In this document: in pieces, positions 17,067-24,724 of the stretch
Position numbering within the stretch: position 1 is the first letter of the stretch
Layout: each line of letters starts with the position of its first letter
Origin: Nocardioides baculatus
GTDB lineage: Bacteria > Actinomycetota > Actinomycetes > Propionibacteriales > Nocardioidaceae
Assembly (NCBI RefSeq): GCF_016735675.1
Contig: NZ_JAERSG010000001.1
Span: 992,001-1,056,000, forward strand
Reading direction: 5' to 3'
Length of the DNA: 64,000 nucleotides
Program-made: the position numbers and the translations under genes
Notes under the pieces: generated by a model
The model's database searches: none
What the model was told of the DNA's origin: nothing
Seen by the model: the letters and a program-made list of their open reading frames with translations, nothing else

Positions 17067-18296
17067 GTGGAGGTGCCCTCCCTCCCGCCCCTGCCGTCGG
17101 TCGACGACACCGACGCCGTCGTGGCGTGGGTCGCCGCCCACCTGGGCCACCTGACGCTGGAGGGCCCCGACGGCGTACGACCCGGTGGCCACCGCGGCGG
17201 GCAGGCGGCGGCCGACCGGGCACTCGCGACGCTCGACATCACGGGCTACGCACGCTCGCGGTCGGTGGTGCTGCCGGAGGAGCGGCGCGGGGCGAGCCGG
17301 ATGTCGCCCTACGTCCGACACGGGCTGCTGAGCCTGCCGGAGATGTGGGACGCCGTCGCGGACGCCCCCTCGGGCGATCGCCGGCGCTATCGCGACGAGC
17401 TGCTGTGGCAGGAGTTCGCGCGCCACCTCTATGCCGGCCTCGGCCCGGGCCTCGCCGAGCCGCTCCGCCGGCAGCAGCCGCGTCCCCAGGGGCCGGCCGA
17501 CCGGGACGAGGAGATGGCCTGCGTGTCCTGGCTGCGGCGTGGGCTCGAGGACGACGGGTGGCTCGTCAACCAGACCCGCATGTGGTGGGCCTCGCACTGG
17601 GCGGTCCGGCGCGGTCGCGACTGGCGCGAGGGCGAGGACGACTTCTTCCGCCACCTCCTCGACGGCTCCCGCGCGGCCAACAGGCTGGGCTGGCAGTGGA
17701 CCGTCGGCACCGCGACCGGCAAGCCCTACGGCTTCAGCCGGTGGCAGGTCGAGAAGCGCGCACCGCAGCTGTGCCGCTCGTGCCCGCTGAGCGCCGCCTG
17801 CCCGATCCAGGGCTGGCCGGACGCGACGTCCGGGCCACGCTTCGCGTCCTACGACGGCGGGCAGGGCGTGGTCGGTGCGCCGGGCCCGGGACCGAGCGAC
17901 GTCGTCACCGACGGCATGCCGACCGCCGTGTGGCTCACGGCCGAGTCGCTCGGCGACGCGGATCCGGCGCTCGCCGCGCATCCCGACCTCCCTGCGGTCT
18001 TCGTCTTCGACGAGCCGCTCCTGCGCCGGCTCCACCTCTCGGGCAAGCGGCTGGTGTTCCTGGCCGAGTGCCTGGCCGACCTGGCGTCGCGACGCAACGT
18101 CGACCTACGCCTCGGGCGGGTGCCGGACGAGCTCGCCGGGACCGCGCTCGCCGTGACCTTCGCCCCCGTGCCAGGCTTTGCCGTCCGTGCCGCGTCCGTG
18201 CGGCTCGCGGAGGTGCACCCGTGGCCGTGGCTGGAGCGGCCGGCCGGTCAGCGCCTCACGTCCTACAGTGCGTGGCGCAAGGGGATCCGGCGCTGA
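17067..18296 (+). CDS. cryptochrome/photolyase-family protein with apparently permuted domains
   Basis: Residues about 40-235 match the FAD-binding half of photolyases: GASRMSPYVRHGLLS (classical SRLSPYLHFG), RDELLWQEFARHLY, LVNQTRMWWASHWAV, and FFRHLLDGSRAANRLGWQW. In ordinary photolyases an alpha/beta antenna domain comes first. Here an equivalent stretch follows at about 287-402: VWLTAESLGDADPALAA, AVFVFDEPLLRRL, RLVFLAECLADL and a closing LTSYSAWRKG. This reads as a circular permutation. A C-x2-C-x5-C motif (residues 236-245) plus C152 could bind a 4Fe-4S cluster, as in bacterial FeS photolyases. GTG 17067 or 17073 is the start. DNA repair or light sensing is inferred. Confidence 0.8.
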   Translation: MEVPSLPPLPSVDDTDAVVAWVAAHLGHLTLEGPDGVRPGGHRGGQAAADRALATLDITGYARSRSVVLPEERRGASRMSPYVRHGLLSLPEMWDAVADAPSGDRRRYRDELLWQEFARHLYAGLGPGLAEPLRRQQPRPQGPADRDEEMACVSWLRRGLEDDGWLVNQTRMWWASHWAVRRGRDWREGEDDFFRHLLDGSRAANRLGWQWTVGTATGKPYGFSRWQVEKRAPQLCRSCPLSAACPIQGWPDATSGPRFASYDGGQGVVGAPGPGPSDVVTDGMPTAVWLTAESLGDADPALAAHPDLPAVFVFDEPLLRRLHLSGKRLVFLAECLADLASRRNVDLRLGRVPDELAGTALAVTFAPVPGFAVRAASVRLAEVHPWPWLERPAGQRLTSYSAWRKGIRR

Positions 18297-18396
18297 CCCG
18301 GTCGCCCGCAAGGGTGTGGGCCGGCCCAACCCCGCAGGACGAGACTCGACGTACGACCCGGGGCGGACCGTCCGTCGCGGCCCGCGAGGAGGAACC

Positions 18397-18663
18397 ATGA
18401 CGACCACTCCCGACAACCCGCTCGGCGACGACGAGATGACCACCGAGGGCGTCGACCCCACAGGCGTCGCGGCCGGTCCCGGCGCCGACGCCGACGGCAC
18501 CGACGGCGACTCGTCCGACGGCGACTCGACGGACGCCACGGACGGCGACTCCACGGACGCGGACGGCACGGACGGCGCGGACGCCGACGGCACCGACGGT
18601 GACTCCACCGACGCGACCGACGGCGACGCTGGCGACGCCGACGGCACGGACGGCGCGTCCTGA
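18397..18663 (+). CDS. acidic Asp/Gly/Thr repeat protein
   Basis: ATG 18397 follows an excellent AGGAGGAACC ribosome site. The 88-residue product begins MTTTPDNPLGDDEMTTEGVD and then consists almost only of D, G, T, S and A in irregular units such as DGTDGDS, DSTDATDGD and DADGTDGA. It has no Lys or Arg, so it is extremely acidic and should be disordered; Asp-rich repeats of this sort may bind calcium. There is no signal peptide. Its stop TGA overlaps the region where the JmjC oxygenase starts, so the two are tightly linked. Function unknown. Confidence 0.8.
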   Translation: MTTTPDNPLGDDEMTTEGVDPTGVAAGPGADADGTDGDSSDGDSTDATDGDSTDADGTDGADADGTDGDSTDATDGDAGDADGTDGAS

Positions 18664-19781
18664 GCGCACTCGACCGGCTGACCGGAGACGCCCAGACCTT
18701 CATCGACAAGGTCTGGGCGTCGTCGGTGCACGTGCACCGCACCGACGCCGGGCTCGGCGCGTCGGTGCTCTCGCTCGCCGACGTCGACCACCTGCTGACC
18801 GAGACGGCGATCCGCACGCCCGCCGTGCGGGTGGCGCACGACGGATCGGTCCTCGCGGAGTCGCGCTTCACCCGCGGCGGCAGCCTCGCCGGCAAGCCGC
18901 TGACCGGTCTCGTGGACCCGGTGAAGCTGATGCGCCTGCACGACGAGGGCGCCACCATCGTGCTCCAGGGCCTCCAGCGCTACTGGACCCCGGTCGCCGA
19001 CCTCGTCGCCGAGCTCGAGCTCGAGCTGGGGCACCCCTGCCAGGCCAACGCCTACCTCACGCCGCCCGGCGCGCAGGGCTTCGCAGTGCACACCGACTCG
19101 CACGACGTGTTCGTGATGCAGACCCACGGGACCAAGCTGTGGGAGATCCACGGCGACGGCGGACCGGGTGAGCTGCTGCTCGAGCCCGGTGTCGTGGCCT
19201 ACCTCCCGACCGGCACGCCCCACGCCGCCCGCGCGCAGGAGGCCGTGTCGCTCCACCTGACCATCGGCATCAACCAGGTGACGTGGCGGCACCTGGTCTC
19301 GCGCCTGATCGACGAGGTCATCGCCGACGTGGCCGACGACCACCTGCCCGCGGGCTACCTCGACGACCCCGACCGGTTGTCGGGCGAGCTCGCCGAGCGG
19401 CTCGCGGCCGTCGCGGACGACGTACGACGCCTCGATGCCCCGGTGGCTGCCCGGGCGCAGGCCGAGCGGTTCCTCAGCGGCCGACCGCCCCGGATGGCCG
19501 GCGCGCTCCTCGACCGCGAGGCGCTGGCGCGCGGGATCTCGGCCGGCACGACGCTGCGCCGTCGCACCGGGCACCCGTGCGAGGTCGTGCCCGACGGCGA
19601 CACGCTCCGGCTGCTGCTCGGCGACCGCGTGCTGCGCGTGCCCGGACGTTTGCGCGAGGCCGTCGGGGTGGTCGAGAGCTCGCGCTCGCTCACCCCCGCC
19701 GACCTGCCTCTCGACCCCGACAGCGCGCTCGTCCTGTGCCGACGGCTGGTGCGGGAGGGCCTGCTCGAGGTCGTCCGGTGA
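18660..19781 (+). CDS. JmjC/cupin-4 family Fe(II)/2-oxoglutarate oxygenase
   Basis: The fold signature is a cupin/JmjC core: NAYLTPPGAQGFAVHTDSHDVFVMQ (iron ligands His144 and Asp146 in this numbering), a TKLWEIHG strand and PTGTPHAAR (third ligand, His188). It resembles ribosomal oxygenases of the RoxA/YcfD group, which hydroxylate a protein residue. No ATG or GTG precedes the GTG at 18726 in this frame after the stop at 18600, yet ALDRLTGDAQTFIDKVW just before it looks like the family N-terminus. I therefore place the start at CTG 18660, overlapping the upstream TGA; GTG 18726 is the alternative. It overlaps the next gene by 4 bases. Confidence 0.8.
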   Translation: MSALDRLTGDAQTFIDKVWASSVHVHRTDAGLGASVLSLADVDHLLTETAIRTPAVRVAHDGSVLAESRFTRGGSLAGKPLTGLVDPVKLMRLHDEGATIVLQGLQRYWTPVADLVAELELELGHPCQANAYLTPPGAQGFAVHTDSHDVFVMQTHGTKLWEIHGDGGPGELLLEPGVVAYLPTGTPHAARAQEAVSLHLTIGINQVTWRHLVSRLIDEVIADVADDHLPAGYLDDPDRLSGELAERLAAVADDVRRLDAPVAARAQAERFLSGRPPRMAGALLDREALARGISAGTTLRRRTGHPCEVVPDGDTLRLLLGDRVLRVPGRLREAVGVVESSRSLTPADLPLDPDSALVLCRRLVREGLLEVVR

Positions 19782-20656
19782 CGGCGTTCCGCTGCGCCGC
19801 CGCGAGCGAGGCCCGCGGCGACGACCTCGCCGGCACCGCCTCGACCGTGCGCAGCTTCCTGCTCGTCGAGCATGCCGGGTCTTGGGGCAGCGACGCACTC
19901 CGCGACGCCCGCCTGCCCGACGGCCTCGGGGCGCACCTCGCCGCGGAGGGCCGGCGGCACCGGGTCCGGGTCCTGCTCGTACGCCGTCACGGTCGGCGGG
20001 ACCAGGACGGCGTCCGCGTCTTCGCGGCCCGTGCCGCAGGCCCCGACTCGTGGCTGGAGTCGGCGACCCTCGACTCCGTCGAGGAGGTCCGCGACCTCGA
20101 CCTCGCCGCACTCGGTTCCGGTCGCTCGCCCGGTCTCGCGCCGCATGCCGGCCCCGTGCTGGCGGTGTGCACCCACGGCCGTCACGACGCCTGCTGCGCC
20201 GAGCGCGGCCGGCCCCTCGCCGCCGCGCTGGCGGACAGTCCGCACGCCGAGACGGTCTGGGAGTGCTCGCACGTCGGCGGTGACCGGTTCGCCGGCAACC
20301 TGCTCGTGCTGCCGCGCGGCCTCTACTACGGTCGCCTCGACCCCGCCTCGGTGCTCGGTGTCGCCGACGCCCTCGCGGCCGGCCACCTGGAGCTCGACCA
20401 CCTCCGTGGGCGGTCCGACCGGGCGATGCCGGTGCAGGCCGCCGAGATCGAGGTGCGGCGTCGGTTCGGCCTCGCCGGCCTCGACGACGTACGCCCGACG
20501 GGAGCCCGTGGCGACGGTGACCTGACCTCCGTCACCCTCGACGCCGCCGGACGCGAGGTCACCGTGCAGGTGCGACGGGTGCTCGAACCCGCGCAGCAGC
20601 TGACCTGCGGCGCGCTGCGTGACAACCCGGTGCCGCGCTTCGTCGTGGAGGGTTGA
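19778..20656 (+). CDS. sucrase/ferredoxin-like protein, second paralogue
   Basis: This 292-residue Suc_Fer-like protein starts at GTG 19778, overlapping the oxygenase stop (GTGA). Motifs: FLLVEHAGSWGSDAL, AVCTHGRHDACCAERGRPLA (Cys-x7-Cys-Cys, likely [2Fe-2S] ligands), CSHVGGDRFAGNLLVLPRGL and VQVRRVLEPAQQLTCGALRD. It differs from the 9683-10453 paralogue by a longer C-terminal region with a conserved-looking Cys. Coupling to a non-haem iron oxygenase suggests, but does not prove, an electron-transfer or iron-related role for the pair. Confidence 0.88.
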   Translation: MTAFRCAAASEARGDDLAGTASTVRSFLLVEHAGSWGSDALRDARLPDGLGAHLAAEGRRHRVRVLLVRRHGRRDQDGVRVFAARAAGPDSWLESATLDSVEEVRDLDLAALGSGRSPGLAPHAGPVLAVCTHGRHDACCAERGRPLAAALADSPHAETVWECSHVGGDRFAGNLLVLPRGLYYGRLDPASVLGVADALAAGHLELDHLRGRSDRAMPVQAAEIEVRRRFGLAGLDDVRPTGARGDGDLTSVTLDAAGREVTVQVRRVLEPAQQLTCGALRDNPVPRFVVEG

Positions 20657-20706
20657 GTGCCCCGGCGGTAGCAGTCGCCAGAGGGCTGCGCACTCGACCC
20701 AGGGCT

Positions 20707-21702
20707 CTAGCCGAGCCGGTCCTTCAGGTTCACCGGCTGCCAGTCGGTCTGCTCGACGACCAGGCGCGGCTTGCCCTGCTCGGCCGCCTCGAGGTCGCGG
20801 GCGGCGCGGTTGGCCTGCGCCTGCTCCCGGTCGGCGACGCGCTCCGCGTCGAGGGCCTCGGTGCGGGCCTCGACGAGCTCGCGGTGGAGCGCCTGGACCT
20901 TGGCCGACTGGGCCGTGATCTCCTCGGGCGACTTCTCGGCGAGCACCATCTTCTCGAGGTCGTCGAGCGCGGACTGCTCGCGCCGCTTGAGCACGTCGAC
21001 CGTGTGGCGGGCGGCGTCGGCGGCGTGGTTGGCCTGGACCGCCTCCATCGCCTCCTCGGCGGCCTCGCGCCGCAGGTCGCCGAACTTCACCTGGTGGGCG
21101 TTGGCGGCGACGAGCTTCTGCTTGTCCTTGTCGGGGTGCACGTCGGCGTAGTCCGCCAGTGCCTTGACGAGCTCGCGGGTGCTGGCCCGGCGCGCGTCGC
21201 GCAGCTCGATCTTGAGGTCGAAGCAGGCCTGATAGGTCTTCCAGTCCCGCTCCCAGGCGTTCATCTCCTTCTCGGGAGCGTCGCCGGCGATCGTCTCGAC
21301 GGGCGGCCAGATGCGGTTGTCCCGCACCTCGAGTCCATGGGAGGAGGCGTAGGCCCGGAGCTCCTGGAGGCCGTCGCGGTGGCGGCGGAGCACGTCGGAG
21401 TAGGCATTGATCGCGCGTCCGAGGCCGCGGAGGTTGTCGCGGACGGTCACCGACTCCTCGTGGCGACGACCGGCCCGCTCACGCAGCGTGTCGGCGGCCT
21501 CGCCGGCGAAGACGTCCTCGGACAGGCCGGCGGTGCGCTCGAAGGCATCGACGGCGAGCTCGACCTTGGTGGCGAGGTGGCGCACCGAGTCGCCGTACTT
21601 GTCGACCTCGCCCGGCTCGGTCCAGTGGTAGTGGCAGCCGATCGGGTCGCCGAACTTCAGCTCGGACTGCTGGGTCTCGATGCGGTCGACGAGCACCTTC
21701 AT
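20707..21702 (-). CDS. helical protein with T7SS-substrate-like N-terminal domain
   Basis: The 331-residue product starts MKVLVDRIETQQSELKFGDP at ATG 21702, overlapping the upstream gene's stop by 4 bases. Residues about 20-125 look like the helical hairpin of actinobacterial type VII secreted polymorphic proteins: GDPIGCHYHWTEPGEVDKYG, then VFAGEAADTLRERAG as a W-x-G-like turn and a second long helix. Residues about 150-310 are a charged coiled-coil region (EEAMEAVQANHAADAARHTV...). The tail KPRLVVEQTDWQPVNLKDRLG is short and shows no toxin domain. No Sec signal is visible. It may be a substrate, chaperone or structural partner of a T7SS; the evidence is fold-like resemblance only. Confidence 0.65.
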   Translation of the reverse strand: MKVLVDRIETQQSELKFGDPIGCHYHWTEPGEVDKYGDSVRHLATKVELAVDAFERTAGLSEDVFAGEAADTLRERAGRRHEESVTVRDNLRGLGRAINAYSDVLRRHRDGLQELRAYASSHGLEVRDNRIWPPVETIAGDAPEKEMNAWERDWKTYQACFDLKIELRDARRASTRELVKALADYADVHPDKDKQKLVAANAHQVKFGDLRREAAEEAMEAVQANHAADAARHTVDVLKRREQSALDDLEKMVLAEKSPEEITAQSAKVQALHRELVEARTEALDAERVADREQAQANRAARDLEAAEQGKPRLVVEQTDWQPVNLKDRLG

Positions 21703-22001
21703 GACGGCTTCACCTGGTCGAGCTGGAGCGCGACGTGGGCGGCCTGCTCGACCATCGAGTCGAGCTCGTCGAAGTCGATGATCGAGTCGTCGATCGCTTG
21801 CGCGATGTTGCGGCAGCGCGTGGCGATCTGCTCGGCGTCCTCGACGAGGCTGCGGACGCCCTCGACCATCAGGTCGCGCCACGGGAAGTCGTCGGCCGGG
21901 TGGTCGACGTCGCCGAGCGCGGACCTCAGGTCCTCGCGGGCGGAGTCCAGCTCTGCCTTGGCGCCGCGCAGCGCCCGCTGGTTGATGGCGATCGGCCTCA
22001 T
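21699..22001 (-). CDS. small helical WXG100-like protein
   Basis: This 100-residue, mostly helical protein starts MRPIAINQRALRGAKAELDS and has a central turn DDFPWRDLMVEG between two amphipathic helices, the size and layout of ESAT-6/WXG100 proteins, although W-R-D replaces the usual W-x-G. There is no Cys and no signal peptide. Overlap of 4 bases with the 331-residue gene suggests equal expression and perhaps a heterodimer, as WXG pairs form. No EccC-type ATPase lies in the window. Confidence 0.6.
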   Translation of the reverse strand: MRPIAINQRALRGAKAELDSAREDLRSALGDVDHPADDFPWRDLMVEGVRSLVEDAEQIATRCRNIAQAIDDSIIDFDELDSMVEQAAHVALQLDQVKPS

Positions 22002-22089
22002 GGCGACCTTCTGCCCCGATGAACGGCGGCGAAACCCGAAGTCGTGAAGTTGTGAACCAGATCGCTCGGAGGTCTGGACCGGCCCCGGC

Positions 22090-22863
22090 TCAGACGTGGC
22101 CGCTGAGCTGGGCGAGCCGGAGCTCGAGCCTGCCGAGCAGGTCGGCGGCCGCCCGGTCGGACTTCTTGCCGCCCCCCTGCGCGGAGACCGGGAGCACGTC
22201 GATCGAGAGCCTCGCGCCGCCCGCGAGCGCGCGGAGCTCGTCGAGCTTGTCGCCGAACGGCGAGCCGCTGCCGGGGGAGTAGTAGTCGACCGCCGCCTCG
22301 ACGTCGTCGGCGAACAGGTCGGCCTTCGTCACCGCGATGACCAGCCACGTCGGGCGGTCGCGGCGCACGGCCATGCTGGCGATCCGGTGGGCGGTGATCG
22401 ACCAGTCCTCCAGCTCGGCGGCCAGCTGCTCCTCGCGGGTCGCCGCGGCCGTGCCGCTCGTGCCGCCCGTACGCCGCGGGGTCGCGTAGCCGTTGGCGAC
22501 GACGTGCAGCACGCCGTCGACCGGCTCGTCGTGGAAGACCTCGTCGAGGGCGCCGAGGCGGGTCGCGGCGTTCTCGCCCGGCACCACCCGGAACCGGTAG
22601 CCGCGCATCCGCGGGTCCCGGCGCGTACGCCGCTCCATCACCGCCGAGCCCACGTCCTGGCCGCCCTCGGCGCTCGCGCGGCGCGACAACCGGTCGGCCA
22701 GCCGGGTCTTGCCGACGCCGGTCATCCCGGTGACGGCGACGGTCGGGTAGCGGTGCCGGAGCAGGCGGGACGCGCGCTCGGGCGCCTGGGAGAGTGCGGC
22801 GAGGGCGCCGGTGGCGATCGTCGTACCGATGGCTGCCTTGCCGTGTCGCAACGGTGACTGCAT
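22090..22863 (-). CDS. P-loop GTPase-like protein
   Basis: From ATG 22863 (MQSPLRHGKAAIGTTIA) the protein has 257 residues. It carries a P-loop VTGMTGVGKTRL at about residue 45, a Walker B-like stretch VDGVLHVVANG, and the guanine-specificity motif VIAVTKADLF (TKxD) near residue 180, ending in DVLPVSAQ, which resembles the G5 motif. These mark a TRAFAC-class GTPase. An in-frame ATG at 22911 could add 16 residues. A hydrophobic stretch near the N-terminus (AAIGTTIATGALAAL) may touch the membrane. It is 88 nt upstream of the helical pair on the same strand, so it may belong to the same system. Confidence 0.75.
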   Translation of the reverse strand: MQSPLRHGKAAIGTTIATGALAALSQAPERASRLLRHRYPTVAVTGMTGVGKTRLADRLSRRASAEGGQDVGSAVMERRTRRDPRMRGYRFRVVPGENAATRLGALDEVFHDEPVDGVLHVVANGYATPRRTGGTSGTAAATREEQLAAELEDWSITAHRIASMAVRRDRPTWLVIAVTKADLFADDVEAAVDYYSPGSGSPFGDKLDELRALAGGARLSIDVLPVSAQGGGKKSDRAAADLLGRLELRLAQLSGHV

Positions 22864-22931
22864 GGGCCCATCCTGCCTGCCGGGTGCGCGGACCGCCCGT
22901 CGGTTGGCCATGCCACCGGCCATCTTGGACA

Positions 22932-23483
22932 ATGGCGGGCATGGCCCCCCGTGATCGCGAGAAGGACCGCCCCGTGCTCATGGGGCTGCTCGCTCTCGTG
23001 GGCGTGGCCGTGGCGATCGGCCTGCTCGGCGGGCTCGCGGTGATGGTCGGCGTGAAGGCGACCGGCCTCGACGGATCGTCGAGCGCCACGGACAGCAGCG
23101 CCAGCCCGTCGACGTTCAACCTGCCCAAGCCCACCGAGACCGACGAGTCGATCCCGCCCCCCGACGAGTCGGACGAGCCGACCGCCGGCGAGTCGACGTC
23201 GGAAGCGCCCGCCGAGCCCATCTCGCTCACCGTCGCGCAGCAGTCGGTGAGCCCCATGCAGAACATCGACATCACCGGCACCTACCAGGCCGGTGAGGGG
23301 GCCGTCCTCCAGGTGCAGCGCTTCGAGAACGGCGCGTGGTCGGACTTCCCGGTGACCGTGTCGGTGACCGGCGGCACCTTCAGCACCTACGTCCAGACGG
23401 CCCAGGTCGGTCCGAACCGGTGGCGCGTGGTCGACACCGACTCCGAGGCGATCTCCAACGAGGTCACCGTCACCGTCGGCTAG
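22932..23483 (+). CDS. membrane-anchored protein with extracellular Ig-like domain
   Basis: This 183-residue protein starts MAGMAPRDREKDRPVLMGLL, with one transmembrane helix at about 17-38, followed by a Ser/Thr/Glu/Pro-rich linker (about 50-95) and a C-terminal beta-sandwich-like part (ISLTVAQQSVSPMQNIDITGTYQAGEGAVLQVQRFE...). The orientation would place the C-terminal domain outside the cell. The start is set by ATG 22932 (or 22941); CATCTT 5 nt upstream could be the -10 box of a leaderless transcript. It is divergent from the GTPase gene and its end overlaps the convergent MFS gene by 14 bp. Function unknown. Confidence 0.7.
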   Translation: MAGMAPRDREKDRPVLMGLLALVGVAVAIGLLGGLAVMVGVKATGLDGSSSATDSSASPSTFNLPKPTETDESIPPPDESDEPTAGESTSEAPAEPISLTVAQQSVSPMQNIDITGTYQAGEGAVLQVQRFENGAWSDFPVTVSVTGGTFSTYVQTAQVGPNRWRVVDTDSEAISNEVTVTVG

Positions 23484-24696
23484 CGGCCAGCGTCTCGGTC
23501 GTCGTACGGCGCTCGCGGTCCACGCGGCCCGTCCAGTAGCCGACCCACCCCGCGCCGGCGAGGCCGAGCGCGCCGAGCGTGAGGCAGGCGACGGCCAGCG
23601 GCGCGACCGCCGCGACCGCGCTGACCAGCAGCGGCCCGCCGGAGTTGCCGATGTCACCGCAGAGGCGCCAGGCGCCGAGGAACTGCGAGCGTCCGAGCTC
23701 CGGTGACGCGTCCGCGCCGAGCGTCATCACGATGCCGGCGCCGAGCCCGTTGCCGGCGGCGATGAGCGCCATCACGAGCGCGACGGACCACGCCGACCCC
23801 GCGAGCGGCAGGACCAGGCAGGCGATCGCCATCGACAGCACCACCGGCACGGCGACCACCCTCCGGCCGCGCGTGTCCATCAGGAAGCCACCGGGCCACA
23901 TCAGTGCCACGTCGAGCGCTGCGGCGAAGGCGAAGATCAGCGAGGTCGTCGAGGCCGACAGCCCGATGTGGTCGGCCCACAGCGGCAGCAGGCTGAGCCG
24001 CAGCGAGCGGCTCATGCCGAGGATCACCACGGCGCTGCCGAGCGTCGCGAGCACGCGCCGGTGCGAGGTGATGACGGACCACACGCTGACGTGGCCGGTC
24101 TCCTTCGCGGCCAGGCGCTTCTCCTCGCCGAGGTCGGGCATCGTCGCGGCGAGGAGTGCGGCGCAGACCGACATCGCTGCGCCCAGCCAGAAGACGCTGG
24201 CCAGGCCGCTCAGCGCGATGAGGCCCGCGCCGATCAGCGGCCCGATGAGGACGCCGACGCGGTAGGAGCCACCGAGGAACGACATCGCCCGCGCCCGGTG
24301 GGTGGCCGGGACGACGTCGATCATGAAGCCCTGCCGGGCGATCAGGAACATCGTCCAGCACATGCCGCTCAGCACGACGGCGACCGCCAACCCGGCGACC
24401 GAGTCCGTGACGGCGGCGAGGGTCATCGCCCCGGCGTCGGCGAAGCCGGCCGCCACGAGCGCCCGCCGCTCGCCGATCCGCGCCACCAGCGCACCCGCGG
24501 GCAGGCTGGCGACGAGCATGCCGACGCTGGTCAGCGCGACGATCGCGGCCGCCATGCTCACGTCGGCGCCGAGGTCGCGCGCGCGCAGCGCGAGCACCGG
24601 CATCATCGCGCCGTGCCCGATCGCGGAGACGATCGAGGGACCGTAGGCCACGAGCCAGATGTCGCGGAACCTGAAGTCCTGCGTCCCCGAGCTCAT
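23470..24696 (-). CDS. MFS transporter
   Basis: This 408-residue integral membrane protein has about twelve hydrophobic segments. The cytoplasmic loop between helices 2 and 3, GALVARIGERRAL, matches the MFS motif A (GxLaDrxGrkxxl), and MDTRGRRVVAVPV is its second-half equivalent. The N-terminus is MSSGTQDFRFRDIWLVAYGP. It resembles drug or metabolite exporters of the DHA1 type, but the substrate cannot be inferred. Confidence 0.88.
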   Translation of the reverse strand: MSSGTQDFRFRDIWLVAYGPSIVSAIGHGAMMPVLALRARDLGADVSMAAAIVALTSVGMLVASLPAGALVARIGERRALVAAGFADAGAMTLAAVTDSVAGLAVAVVLSGMCWTMFLIARQGFMIDVVPATHRARAMSFLGGSYRVGVLIGPLIGAGLIALSGLASVFWLGAAMSVCAALLAATMPDLGEEKRLAAKETGHVSVWSVITSHRRVLATLGSAVVILGMSRSLRLSLLPLWADHIGLSASTTSLIFAFAAALDVALMWPGGFLMDTRGRRVVAVPVVLSMAIACLVLPLAGSAWSVALVMALIAAGNGLGAGIVMTLGADASPELGRSQFLGAWRLCGDIGNSGGPLLVSAVAAVAPLAVACLTLGALGLAGAGWVGYWTGRVDRERRTTTETLAASRR

Positions 24697-24724
24697 CGCC
24701 CCATCCTCTCAAGGTGCCGCGCCG

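Noticed and set aside
14905-17223. 772-codon minus-strand frame opposite the debranching enzyme
   Set aside because: Antisense to a well supported enzyme; composition only reflects GC skew.
18178-18396. 73-residue extension of the Asp-rich protein
   Set aside because: It overlaps the photolyase gene in another frame, and its sequence is Arg/Pro-rich shadow. The AGGAGG before ATG 18397 decides the start.
20707-21702. Polymorphic toxin with C-terminal toxin domain
   Set aside because: The last 25 residues are only a short tail after a coiled coil. No nuclease, deaminase or pore motif and no immunity gene are visible, so I do not call it a toxin.
22794-22931. 46-residue N-terminal extension of the anchored protein
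   Set aside because: It would overlap the GTPase gene start antisense and lacks membrane-protein character; ATG 22932 directly precedes the basic head and helix.
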